Shown here: piece by piece, positions 39,215 to 49,490 of the stretch
Layout: every line of letters begins with the position of its first letter
How positions within the stretch are numbered: position 1 is the first letter of the stretch
Assembly (NCBI RefSeq): GCF_052857255.1
Contig: NC_135498.1
Span: 114,059,634 to 114,123,633, forward strand
Length of the DNA: 64,000 bases
DNA from: Amblyomma americanum
Taxonomy: Eukaryota; Arthropoda; Arachnida; Ixodida; Ixodidae
Direction of reading: 5' to 3'
Notes under the pieces: generated by a model
Seen by the model: only the letters and a program-made list of their open reading frames with translations
Told to the model about the DNA's origin: nothing
The model's database searches: none
Translations under genes and position numbers: made by a program

Positions 39215-39614
39215 GCATTTTGCGCCGCGTGCTGTGAGCGCCGCCGTGCTGTGAGCCCCTTGAGTCTTTACCACCTCCGTGTTGGAAGGTTTGCTTATTA
39301 ACAACATTTCTATAATGCACAGCGCAATCAGTAGGCGCAATTTTGCACTTGCCCGCAACTGTGCGAGCAGCATGGCCAATAACCGCGGTTCTTTTTCAGC
39401 TTACGAAGGGGCCGAGCGCCGTGAATTTTACGAGGCAGTCAACGTGACGGAGCTTCTCCCGACCTTTCAGTAATAGCGAAGCGTTAAGCGGCGAGATATT
39501 GGGCGCGGCGGACAACTGTTGGGACGATGCGAACGCCACTGAAGAGGAGCCGGAAATTCCCATTAAATGTACGTGAGCGCATACGTCGAGAGTTCAACAG
39601 TGCCCCTGACTGCA

Positions 39615-40131
39615 GCAAGACTTTAATTTGAGCTAGTTGGTTGTAGCATGACATGCTTTGCGCAAAAAGCGTAAGGCGCCAATGGACGGAGACAACACAC
39701 ACACGAGGCAGGACTGGCGCCAACTTCCAACTAAGTATATTGATGGAAAAAACCACTTAATAACCACATGAGAAGCGAAAGATAAAAGCAAAACAGAACA
39801 TATACAAGTGGTGACATAACCAAGGCACAACTAACCTCTTCTTCCGACAGCGAGACAGATGGCTTGCTTATGCAGATATGAACCCTCTAATTGATGTAAT
39901 AAGCTTGAAATCATCGAAGCTTATTATATCCAGCAGAGGGGTCAAATCTGCATAAGCAAGCCATCTTTCTCGCTGTCGGAAGAAGAGGTTAGTGTTCTCA
40001 GTGGTTCATTATCAGCGTTATAATCAGTGCTTGGTTCTTTTGGCACGTGTACCTTTGTTATGTTACCACTTGTATATGTTCTGTTTTGCTTTTATTTTTT
40101 CATGCTCGTGTGGTTATTAAGTGGTTTTTTC
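39615..40131. repeat. Long inverted repeat (hairpin), probable Penelope-type terminal region
   Basis: The left arm 39746-39906 pairs with 39917-40131 around a ten-base loop. It starts GAAAAAACCACTTAATAACC and ends TAATAAGCTT at the centre. The right arm has an extra piece of about 55 bp (GTTCTCAGTGGTTCATTATC onward). Left of the hairpin, 39620-39745 contains TTGGTTGTAGCATGACATGC and GCGCAAAAAGCGTAAGGCGC. I associate these with 5' regions of tick Penelope-like elements, from memory and not proven here. Confidence 0.7.
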
Positions 40132-40403
40132 AAGAGCGCCCTCTCCGCTGCACAGATTCTCATCGGCTAGCACTCGGGAGTCCTCAGTTTTGACATCCTT
40201 CAAATTGTCTCTGTATGTGTGACACTTTGTTTACGGCAACCAATCAATAGCTTGCAATATTTTAAGCCTTGAGTATAAGGGCGCGCCAGTCGTCCATGCG
40301 GTCCGACCCGAGCCAAGCGGCCCAAGTTGGACGGGAAAGATAAGGGATGTGAGGGGATTGAGTGGCCGCTATACACTGGAAAAGACAGCATTAGCAGTTG
40401 GCT

Positions 40404-42598
40404 TAAAGGGACACTGCGAAGAAATTGAAGTTGGCTTGTATCGATAGAATACCAACTCCTGATCACAAAAGCTCTGCTCTTACTGAAAACAAAGCTCTTG
40501 TAATGTAGAAAATAACAAGAACCAAAATACAGGTATCGCCGCCACAGGCCAATCTCGCAAGTACAAGCGTGGCGACGTCATAGGACAAGAGACGCCACCA
40601 TGAAGGAATTTTCCTTTCTACAAGGGGCCGCGAATCTCCGAGGCTGACAAAGGAAGATTACGCGGTTCAATATTGAAGTAAGTTTTGTTTTAAAACCTAT
40701 AGGGCACTTTTATAATACAATGAAGACAAACAAAAGACAACCTGAATATTGGAAGCAAAGAAAACCGATGCTTGGCGGCGCTGCAGGCGGCCAGGAGAGT
40801 TTCGATTTGTTATCGCGCTTCGCGTCTATGATCTCTGGTTGCCCCGTGGTATTGTTATTGACGCGCGTCGATTTACAAGCGCCGAACAGCAGAGCAACTC
40901 CAAGTGCCGGTTCAAGTGCTAGTTAACCTTTGAAGGAGCCTGTTAGGGCTGGTCAGATGATCGCCACGGTCGATGAAAAACTATGATGGCACTACGGTCG
41001 GTGACTGTACAAGGCAGTTCGCAGTATAAAAAGCACTTGTGTGTTCGCACGCTCACCCGGCGAAACATTTCCGGCGGTGCCAGTCAACTTGAAACTACTT
41101 AACGGAAATAGTTTATTAGAGATGGGAGCCGAGGTACAAGGCATTTAAGAAAAATTGCTGATGACCTAGCTTTGTTAGACCAGGATATACGTTGCGAAAA
41201 CGCGATTTCTCCATCGGAAGAGTGCATTCACTAGACGCGCCTTTAGAGACGAATTCAGCCTGAGACGTCGTGGCGAAGTGGTAGCGTCTCCGCCAAAAAC
41301 AGCAAAGGCCCTGGGTCGAAACCGTGCTTCGGCACAGAATTTTTTTTTGTATTCAGTGAGCGGGCGGGAGGTTTCAGTGCCTCCCATAAATGCCGCCACC
41401 GAATACGTTGGTCAACGGTTAACCGCAGGCACTGTTAAGGCGCGTTTATGCTCTGGCGTAACGCGCGCGCGCGCGCTTCACAGCGACGTCACGTGGGCCA
41501 AAGCGAGACCCTCTATACTCCAACTGCGCTTGACCGCCGACGCGTTCGGCGGCTTCGGCGCACTCGGACCGTACTGGCGGAGACTTGGAGCATATCTTTA
41601 TTTCGCGCCAAGTGCGCCAGCCGCCGCCGGCCCGGCCAGAGTGATTCGGCTCCGTGGCGAGATGCGCGTTGTGACGTGATTCATTAGCTTCGGCAGTTGG
41701 GCGGAGCTGTTCTTTACGAACTCTCGGCTAATTTAATCCATTCACAGTACGGATCTGAAGGCACATGCAAGTGAACGAGAGAGCCCGATCCTGTGGACCC
41801 GTTGGATCTAGCGGAAGACGTTGAAGCGTCGTGCGCCGGCTTTAGTTTCAAGTCGCCAGCTTTAAACGCGACCGCCCTTGAGCACCCACCCGTTTTTTTG
41901 TCGCAACAAAATAAATAACTTGGCCCTTCCGCGCCGTTCAACCAATCAAAATCCGTTGGCCCCAAAGCCCTGACCAGCCTCCGACGTGTGCAACGCGCCG
42001 ACCTTGTCCTGGCCCCTCGCGACTACCCGCACTGGGGTTATGATATTCAGTTTTCAACGGCTGCTCACTGAGGAAGGGGGAAACTACCCGCCGGCTCCTA
42101 AACTAAAAGTGCTCCCTCAAAAGCATCGCACGCTCGGTGGGGCTGAGGTCGCTGAAATGCAGGCAGGAGTTTTTGCGAGAACTACGTCGTCGTGTTCGGG
42201 AACGGGATCCATCGTAACGCTGGCAAGACGCCGGTACAAACGTAAACGAAGCGACGGCAGCGACCCAAGATAGATGCATTTAACGTGCGGCGGCGGTAGC
42301 GTTCATTTCGGCAGCTGCTAGACCGCACCGCTAGCCACCAGAAATCACGGAGTCTGCGTTTACGTCACGTTCACGTCACTCCGTCGTACGACGTCATAAG
42401 AGTTCTCCATGACGTCATAAGAGTTCTCGAGTTTGAATCGGAGCGGCGGGAAAAACTTTTTCAAATTCGAATTCAAATTTCTTTGAAGTAAATGCATCTT
42501 TCGCTCCCGGACAAACGGCAAAAAAGCCGTGAAATGCCGAACTATAAGATTTTGCTAACGAAAAAAATCCGATAGCCTTCTCCTCAGTGTCCCTTTAA
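40404..42598. mobile_element. TTAA-flanked DNA transposon, non-autonomous
   Basis: TTAAAGGGACACTG at 40404 faces CAGTGTCCCTTTAA ending at 42598. TTAA at both outer ends fits piggyBac-type target choice. There is no transposase frame inside; frames at 41278-41679 and 42682 are not domain-bearing. It contains a tRNA-like module, a GC-rich palindromic centre (41440-41680) and two GACGTCATAAGAGTTCTC units (about 42390-42434). The superfamily assignment rests on the TTAA only. Confidence 0.65.
41258..41335 (+). repeat. tRNA-like sequence inside the TTAA element
   Basis: GACGTCGTGGCGAAGTGGTA (A-box-like) and GGGTCGAAACC (B-box-like) are separated by about 35 bp, followed by GTGCTTCGGCAC. A full cloverleaf cannot be closed convincingly, so a SINE head or relic is more likely than a gene. 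Confidence 0.45.
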
Positions 42599-42599
42599 G

Positions 42600-43020
42600 G
42601 GCAGGAGAGATCGGAGAGGAGGCGATAAGGACGGAAACGGGCAAGGGTAATGTCAGTATTGAGCTGGATTTAACTCAGAAGATGGGCCCTGGAAGTGTCG
42701 AGGAAAAGAGGAGGGAACAAGGGCATATAGGAACTTTCTTGCCTTTGTATAGTATCACGTGGTGTCCAGCCGGTACCGTAAGCATACTCCGTGGTGGGTG
42801 GGGCATGGCGAGGAAATCGCAGGCGCCTGGCGGGTTGTGTTGCAGGCAAGCTCACGCGCCATCTCATTACCTATATTATTCCAGACTGGTCAGGTACCAA
42901 TACCACCTTAACGGAGCAGGGAGAGACAGTGCACAGGGCGGCAAAGAGGTCTTAGTGGAGGTCGTCGATAAGCAAGTTGCTCTGCATGGCTCTGACGTCT
43001 GGCATATACAGTCGATATAA
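42600..43020 (-). pseudogene. LINE RNase H/C-terminal remnant, heavily decayed
   Basis: The minus-strand reading gives GNEMARELACNTTRQAP and AISSPCPTHHGVCLRYRLD, then TKARKFLYALVPSSFPRHF. The first part is the GNE-x-A-x-ELA end of an RNase H domain. Other frames carry adjoining parts. Multiple stops. Confidence 0.5.
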
Positions 43021-43820
43021 ACGATGTATTGTCCGGTAAGAAGCAGTAGGGTTAAAAACTATATCAATGTTGGATACACCGAGCTTAGAGCATGGTAAGG
43101 GAGGAGTACGACGTGAAAGGGCCGGCCTGTAAGGAGCTTCGCGAGTAGATCACGTAGTAGGCTGCGCCGAGGTCTCCGGATGCCGAAAGACAGGATTCCG
43201 TGCACTGAACGGTCTGAGGGTGTAAGAACGGTGAATAGTAATGTGCTTCAGCTCACCTGCGTCCGTCATTCACACCCAGAAGCATGTGACGGGGAAGAGA
43301 GGAAAAGCGAGGAATGGAACGAAGGGGGCGACTGGGGACACGGGGAGGCAGGGCAACAGGAGGGACATCCTCTCGCCCCAAGGTCCAGCTCACCTGCCGG
43401 GAGTCAGACAACCGAGCAATTTTCCTATATTTATGCGACCGATTTAAAATGTATAATGAAAGACGCCTTGCCTGGCACGATGCTGATTCGGGTGAGGGGA
43501 AGCGTTAATGAGAAGTTGGAAGGATGCTTTGCAAGGAGTGTTGAGAACAGACGATATTGTTTGGAGTTGCTGTTGAGTGGGAGGGAAGTACATTTTCTAC
43601 CCAAGATAAAGTCACACGTGAAGCTGTCGCTAAGAGATGCACTCGAGTGCGCAACAAGCTGATGTTTGTTCTCTGAGAAAATTCGACTCCCTTTTCTGCT
43701 TCCGAGTGGACGATGTCCGTAAGTCCCAACCGTTGGTCTCACCTCTCACTCTTGTATCCCTGATTAGAATAGTTGGAAGGCTGTTCTGTACGCCGGAGTA
43801 CAGTGATACACCTAACCACT
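43021..43820. other. Unassigned, one open frame of 160 codons without recognisable domain
   Basis: The frame 43180-43662 (starts MPKDRIPCTERSEGVRT) is hydrophilic. The opposite strand also has frames of about 100 codons. No motif supports either. It could be decayed LINE sequence continuing from 42600. Confidence 0.3.
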
Positions 43821-43839
43821 TGTGTAGCTTACATCGAGA

Positions 43840-44260
43840 TTCCTAGGTGCAGCGTTCGATGAGGGACGCCTCTGACGTGATCGCTGAGCCATAGCACGTC
43901 TGCTGAAGAAGCGTTGCCTCCGATGTGTGCCGGATTGCTGGATACGAGTCATGCGTCTGCCTGGTGCTCCCAAGCGAGATAGAGGACGATCCCATCGGGG
44001 CGTCAGACCCGCGACCGCGTCCGCCTTCATGGCGCGTCGCGGCCCGGCTGTCCGTGCCGATCACGACGTTTGGCTCGCGTAGATCGTTTCTCTCTCTGAG
44101 GCACCGAGTTCTTTGGCTCGTTCCGCTTGCTCAGGCGCATGTTTCGTTGCCGCGCTGAACGCTGCGTTGCTGGCCGTTCACCGCTTGATTGTTGGGTGCA
44201 AAGTCCGATGCGGATCGCCTCACAAGTGATTGCTGTGCCGTAGCTCGTTGTCTTACACAC
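43840..44260 (+). repeat. Two diverged copies of a 370-bp module upstream of the Helitron ORF
   Basis: GTGATCGCTGAGCCATAGCA at about 43877 and GTGATTGCTGTGCCGTAGCT at about 44225, with matching flanks (CGTTCGATGAGGGACGCCTC and AAGTCCGATGCGGATCGCCT). They may be part of the Helitron 5' region. Confidence 0.5.
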
Positions 44261-44394
44261 CTGGGCGGCTAGACGGGTGTTGTATTGCAGGGCCTTACGC
44301 GCTCGCTCTTGAGACGCGTGTGATGAAAGCGATGCCGTCCGCCAGTGCCTTGTTTAGCTTTGTCTTCCTCGCCGCGAGTGTTGATGGACCATAT

Positions 44395-45228
44395 CCGTCA
44401 ACTGGTGTTCGACCACGAGGAAGGCCACAAAAGACGGAGGCACAGAAGGTGGAGACCAAAGCTCGCCATGCTGAGGCCATTCGACGAAAGCGGAGCGGGA
44501 ACGCTGAACGGCGGGAACGAGAGGTTCAGGTGAAACGGCAACGGCTGTCCGTGGACCCGGAATTCAGGGCAAGGGAGGCCGAGGCAATGCGGCTTAAAAG
44601 TGACGAAGATGCATACCGAACGGCGAAGGAAGCCGAAGCCAAACGGCAGCAATGACAATCAAGCGCCGTGCTGAGAGCCAATGAGGTTAAGATCAAACGC
44701 CAACGCCGTGAGATGAATCCCGAAATACGAGCGCGAGAAGTTGAGGTCAGACGTCAACAGCGGCACGAAATACCTGAATTGAGGGCGCGTGAAGCTGAAG
44801 TCAAGCGTCAGCAGCGGCAGGCAGACACTGAGTTTACAGCAAGTGAAGCCGAGGCCACACGGCAACAATGGCAGGAAAACTCGTAGTTGCGGACGAGAGA
44901 GGCCGAAGCCAGACGGCAACAGTGGCAAGACTGTCTAGAAATTCGAGAAAGGGACGCCGAAGCCATGCGACTAAGGCGACGAGCCGAGTCAGAACGAGCG
45001 CGGGAAAGCTTAAGGCAGCATTCGAGTGCGGCAAACACGTTTCACAAACGCTTCACACAAAATACATTTGGCTACCATTGCTCTGTGTGCGATCGGATTT
45101 GGCACAAGAACGACCTAAAGTCCAGAAGCGCATGCCACAGTGGTTGCCGAAGCATTTCGGACGGATGTTTCTGGGTTCGAGGTGAGTCGCACTTGCATGC
45201 CGACAATCCGGTGAAATCGCATTTCTAA
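44395..45228 (+). pseudogene. Helitron N-terminal region: 17-residue-type charged repeats and Cys motif
   Basis: One frame is interrupted only by TGA at 44653-44655 and TAG at 44884-44886. An N-terminal GRPQKTEAQKVETKARH is followed by repeats of the pattern R-x-R-E-x-E-x-K/R-R-Q-x-R (PEFRAREAEAMRLK, PEIRAREVEVRRQQRH, PELRAREAEVKRQQRQ, EIRERDAEAMRLRRR). The end reads FGYHCSVCDRIWHKNDLK with C-x2-C, and CHSGC. Similar charged repeats before a C-x2-CDRLW motif occur in arthropod Helitron-like proteins, from family knowledge. The repeats are presumably helical. Confidence 0.75.
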
Positions 45229-45359
45229 GTTGTCTAATGCGAATGGCTGTGCGTACCCCCAAAGCCAGCGCATTTACCAAATATTGATCTCGTGAGTGAG
45301 TGACTTGTGTCACTGCGGATACCCTTTAAGCCCATTCGGATGTTGCTGTAAAGCGACAG

Positions 45360-47710
45360 CGGCCATTTCGCCATCAGATAGCCGACTGTGAACTTGAAGA
45401 TCAAGCGTTGTGTGTTCACATCAAGCGCCTGATGATGTACAAGAGTGTGTGCAATCGTGGCATATTCAAGAAAGCAGAGTTGATTCTCTACCTTGTGTTC
45501 TTGGAGAAGTCTACGTTGTATCGCTACTCTGGCATCCGAATCAGTCGAGAGAAGGAGACGAATTGTGCGACAATTAACCTGGCAGACCCAAGCGACGAGT
45601 ATGTCCAACTTTCAGACGATCCTGTAGACCACCATAATCCGATGCAGAGAGCATTGGACATGTCATTCAGTCAACAGACACTCGTTATCGACGACAGAAA
45701 CGTTCTGGTTGTGTGAAGGGAAGGAATAGCACCGGTGAGCATTGTGTATTATTAACACGCGGAGGAGCTTTCGTTTCCACAAATCTACCTAGGTGATCCT
45801 CGAAATATCAGCTCAGACAGCAAGCCTAGTGTCTGCACCATGGCATCAAGCAAATGTCGGAGAAATGACCGCAGGAGTGCAACAGCTTACCACGTGCTCT
45901 ATATGGCAGCCAAAGTGATGCGCACGCGAGTTGCATTGTCGGTAAACGTCTTCTTCAGGAAAACATTTGGCATGGCCTTTGTAACCAAGGCTCAGCTGGA
46001 CGACCGAGAGTTTGTCGAGAACGCGGTGAATCATGACATGGCGTTCATGAACGGTGTGCCAAATAAGGTACACTACTGGTACCGACGCAAGCAGGACGTG
46101 TTCGCCATGATCCGCCACCTCGGTAAGCGAACTGCGTTCCTTACTCTGTCTGCCTCTGAAATACACTGGGGCTTATTGATGAGCCACCAACAACGTCTTC
46201 ACATAGATCCAAACCATCCGCAAGTGCCATGCGAACAGCTCCGACTCTGTGAGAAGTCCATGATCGTGAGCGATGACCCGGTGGTTTGCTCAGTGTACGT
46301 CGATCACATAGTGCGGGTGAGAATGCACATGCTCCAACAAAAAACAGTTTCTCCGTTCTCCCCCTATATGGTCAAGGAGTACTTCAAACGCATTGAGTTC
46401 CAACATCGGGGCTTTGCTCATGCTCATCTGTTGCTCTGGCTCGAGAATGCGCCTAACGAGGTGTTTGGCCCAAAAATGCCAGAAACAGCCAATATGGACG
46501 AAGATTTAATCTCTCTGGACGCCGAAAGCCTTCATAGACCTTGCTGTCAGACGCATCAGCACACACTGACGTATTACAAGAACGGCGGGTCAAAATGTCG
46601 GTCTAATCCCCCTTTCTGCACGATGGAAGAAACTCGAGTCATCATCCCACTCCCGTCTGCCAATACTGAAGAAGAAAAGAAGTTTCACAAAAAGTTAAAG
46701 ACAGGTACAACAAAATCCAAGGCGCTCTTGAAACAGTAGTCTACGAATCGATCGAGGATATGCGCCGCCACAATAACGTCGCAGATGCCGAAAAGTGAAC
46801 AAGGCCCCAGTAAGCCGGAGCCGAAACGTCATTCTTTTTAACAATTGGTCGGCGCTTGAAGATTTGCCGCCATGCCGAAGAGTACATTGCAATCGTACGT
46901 GCCGGCGTTTGCCGCCCAACTTTGATGTTGAAACGAAATTGTGATCAAGTTAACTTCAATTTCTTCAACCCGTGGATAGGGTTTGTACTGAACTCTAATA
47001 TGGACCTACAGATTGTCCTAGGTGTGTATGATGCGTGTGCGGCATATGTGGACAAGTATGTGAGCAAGGCAAACCGAGGCATGTCGAATCTGCACAAAGA
47101 CCTCCGTGAAGTCATGTACGAAGTCCCATACTCGAGCCTAACCTACATCCAAGCCCTCCGACAACTTGGCGTGAAGATGCTGAAAGCATTCGAGATATCG
47201 GCGCAGGAGGCGGCCTGTTATCTGCTCGGCCTCGGTATGTCGCACGCAAGTCGCGTCGTGGTCACAGCCAACACCTCGTGGCCAGAGGAACGAGTTCGCA
47301 TCCGCAAGAGTCGGGAGTTGATGGATCGTGATGAGTTGGATGACAGCAGCACGGACGTGTGGTGCAAGACGACCAAACAGAAGTATGAGCACCGTTACGA
47401 AGATCAAGCTGTGCTCAAGTACGCCCAACACCTGGCGTCGTTCAACGACAACGGCCCACCGAGAGCACAACCTGCGGTTCTTCGCTACCACGGCTATTCA
47501 GTGTCCGACGTGCTCATCTTTATGCACGAGCACGTTCTTCTCTTGCACCCGTTTCGGCGCGAGGTGGATATGCTATACAAGAACAATTTCGTCGAAATTT
47601 ACAAGTGCGGGTCAGAAATCCTGGCTGTCAAAGCTTGCTTCAGCAGTCCTCACATTATTGTCGCAGAAATGAAAGAGATTTGTAAAAACATAATCAACGA
47701 AGTTACTTAG
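45360..47710 (+). pseudogene. Helitron Rep domain (HUH nuclease), frameshifted
   Basis: The first frame (45408-46739, with stops at 45714 and about 45759) contains MQRALDMSFSQQTLVIDD, AEELSFPQIYLG, FLTLSASEIHWG and the HUH motif FQHRGFAHAHLLLWLENA at about 46400-46450. The second frame (46856-47710) continues CRPTLMLKRNCDQVNF, WIGFVLNSNMDLQIVLG and the catalytic AAYVDKYVSKANRG at about 47040-47080. This has the Y-x2-K-Y-x2-K pattern with both Helitron tyrosines kept. A frameshift and a foreign-looking 46-bp segment (46795-46840) separate the two frames. Confidence 0.85.
46795..46840 (+). ncRNA. Penelope-tail/hammerhead-like motif inside the Helitron Rep
   Basis: GTGAACAAGGCCCC, AGTAAGCC, GGAGCCGAAACGTC and ATTCTTTTTA align with GTGAATAAAGCC, GCTAGTGG, GGCCGAAACGT and AATTTTTTA at 11591-11630. 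Neither part fits the Helitron protein. It looks like the extreme 3' end of a Penelope-like insertion. Confidence 0.5.
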
Positions 47711-48060
47711 CGAGAGGCTTTCGACAGGCACATATTGGTGTGGGCAAAGAAAAAGAAAGAAAAATAATGTTGCCGAGCCCGCACCGCCTAAGGCACAACG
47801 GGCTATAAATAAGAGAGAGGTGGGGTGCAGGATGGCCGATCTACTCGTGGACGTAAATGACGACTCCGACATTCTCGGTGAGGACGACGAAGGAGTGGCA
47901 GTGCAACAGGCTCTGCGCGAGAGTACTCAAGCGGCTCCCGCGAGATGTCCAGACGTCTTGATGCGCACCGACACCATGCCCACCAACGGCTTGCATCGAA
48001 TGAGGATTAAGAATGCGGGGCAATTTGAGACCGTGCGCTAAGTCAATCATCGCCTGACCA
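47711..48060 (+). pseudogene. Helitron linker region between Rep and helicase
   Basis: A short frame 47820-48041 reads MADLLVDVNDDSDILGED, VLMRTDTMPTNGLHRMR. It is acidic, with no known motif. The position between the Rep and the Walker A box fits the inter-domain linker. Confidence 0.5.
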
Positions 48061-49490
48061 CGCCCGACTCGGAGCCCTTGGACGTCTTCTTTACTTGAGC
48101 AACCGGTTGTGGTAAGACGTTCATGCTACGCACCATCATGGAAGATTACTACCGCTATTTCAAAAGTGGAAACCGGGATGTGAGCATCACTGTGCAACCA
48201 CCGGCAAAGCAGCCGTGGCAATCGGCGGGGTTACAATGCCTGCCACCTTCAAACTCGGCGTACCTGGCAAGAATGCCGACAGGGATGTACACTCGAGGGA
48301 CGCTAATTCCTTCCACTGCATCTTCAAAGACGTGAAGTGTATAATAATCGGCGAAATCAGTGTGATGTCAGCGGACACGCTCGTGCTAATTGATCGGAAA
48401 CTTCGCACAATCTCCCTCAGGTACACGGAACCCCTTGGCCGATTTGATGTCATTCTATGCGGCGACTCGAGGCAGCTTCCGCCGGTCAGAGCAGCTGAGG
48501 TGTATAGGAGGTTTAAATTGCACCAGAGGGTCTTTGATACTGAACATATGCGGTGGCATAACCTCTTCTACTTCCAACTCAAAGATGTCGTGCGCCAGGG
48601 CGACGAGAGGTTTGCCACCATATTGACCAAGATCGGGGACGGGATAGGGCTCGCTCTGGACAAGGTGTCTCTCTTGGAATGCAGCTTTGCGACCACTGAA
48701 GAAGCCGCCAACAAGTGCCTAGCCGGAGTGGGCCTCTTCTACACAAGATGCTGACGAAGATGCTGACGCCTTCGACATTACGACCGCCGAGGCCTGAACC
48801 AAATACGCTATACACTGCCCGGCTATAGGGACCATTTGTGGGCACAGGTCCGAGGAGGACTACGCGCACGCCAAAGCCAGAGTCGCCACCATGTTCAAAG
48901 TTGAGATGAACAACTTTGCCCCTAAAGTCCTGCAATGCTTTGAGAAGCCCTGCATGGTCATACGGAAGATCGACGTATCGAACAGCCTCGTCATTGGCAG
49001 TGTGAGGATCCTAGGCATGCGCAAAAGGACACATACAACAACCCGCTGCGCTTATGGATAGAGTTTCTTACTGGTGTGGGTGCAGCGGCCCTGCTGAATG
49101 GATGACGCTACCGGGCCAACGATCCCGATCCTGACATTTGCGTTAAATGGGTTCCCATCGAGCTCATCACCATCGGGTGTTACTTGAAGGGAAATGGCCT
49201 GGGCCGTATAACCGTCAGGCGCAAGCAATTCCCCGTGATCCAGGCGAGCGCCATAGCCATTCACAAGACTCAAGGTGGCACCTACGATGAGGAAGTGGTC
49301 GAACTCTAAGTCGCACAATCAGAAGCTCGTATATATCGCTCTCAGCAGGGTTACCACCATAGACGAGTTGTACCTGACGAACAAGGACCACGACCATCGG
49401 TTCCATCATTTAAAAGGACAACCCTCATCGTGCTCTTGCCGCCGAGTTCAGGAGACCCGGCAACCATCATCTCCAGACCGATGATCATCT
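48061..49490 (+). pseudogene. Helitron PIF1-type helicase domain, broken
   Basis: Walker A is ATGCGKTFMLRTIMED at 48099-48146, just after an in-frame TGA (48096-48098). After a frameshift the 48215-48754 frame reads VAIGGVTMPATFKLGVP, CIIIGEISVMSADTL (Walker B, with Gly in place of the usual Asp at about 48350), CGDSRQLPPV and FQLKDVVRQGDERFA. Further on come FPVIQASAIAIHKTQGGT (about 49225) and LVYIALSRVTTIDELYL (about 49329), motifs V and VI of PIF1. Order and spacing are normal; stops and shifts make it inactive. Confidence 0.88.

Larger units (their letters stand above)
44395..49490 (+). mobile_element. Helitron rolling-circle transposon, degenerate coding region
   Basis: In order: a charged N-terminal region with a Cys motif, a Rep (HUH endonuclease) domain, and a PIF1-type helicase domain. 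This is the Rep-Hel layout unique to Helitrons. All parts are in the plus strand and in the expected order, but distributed over several frames with stops. I could not identify the 5'-TC or the 3' CTRR hairpin end with confidence, so the limits given are those of coding similarity. Confidence 0.88.

Noticed and set aside
40404..40417. hAT or other superfamily assignment for the TTAA element
   Set aside because: No 8-bp duplication outside the ends; TTAA on both sides suits piggyBac-type better, although no transposase confirms it.
44398..45038. Minus-strand frames across the charged repeats
   Set aside because: They mirror the plus-strand repeats; the plus frame is in order with the Rep and helicase and carries the Cys motif.
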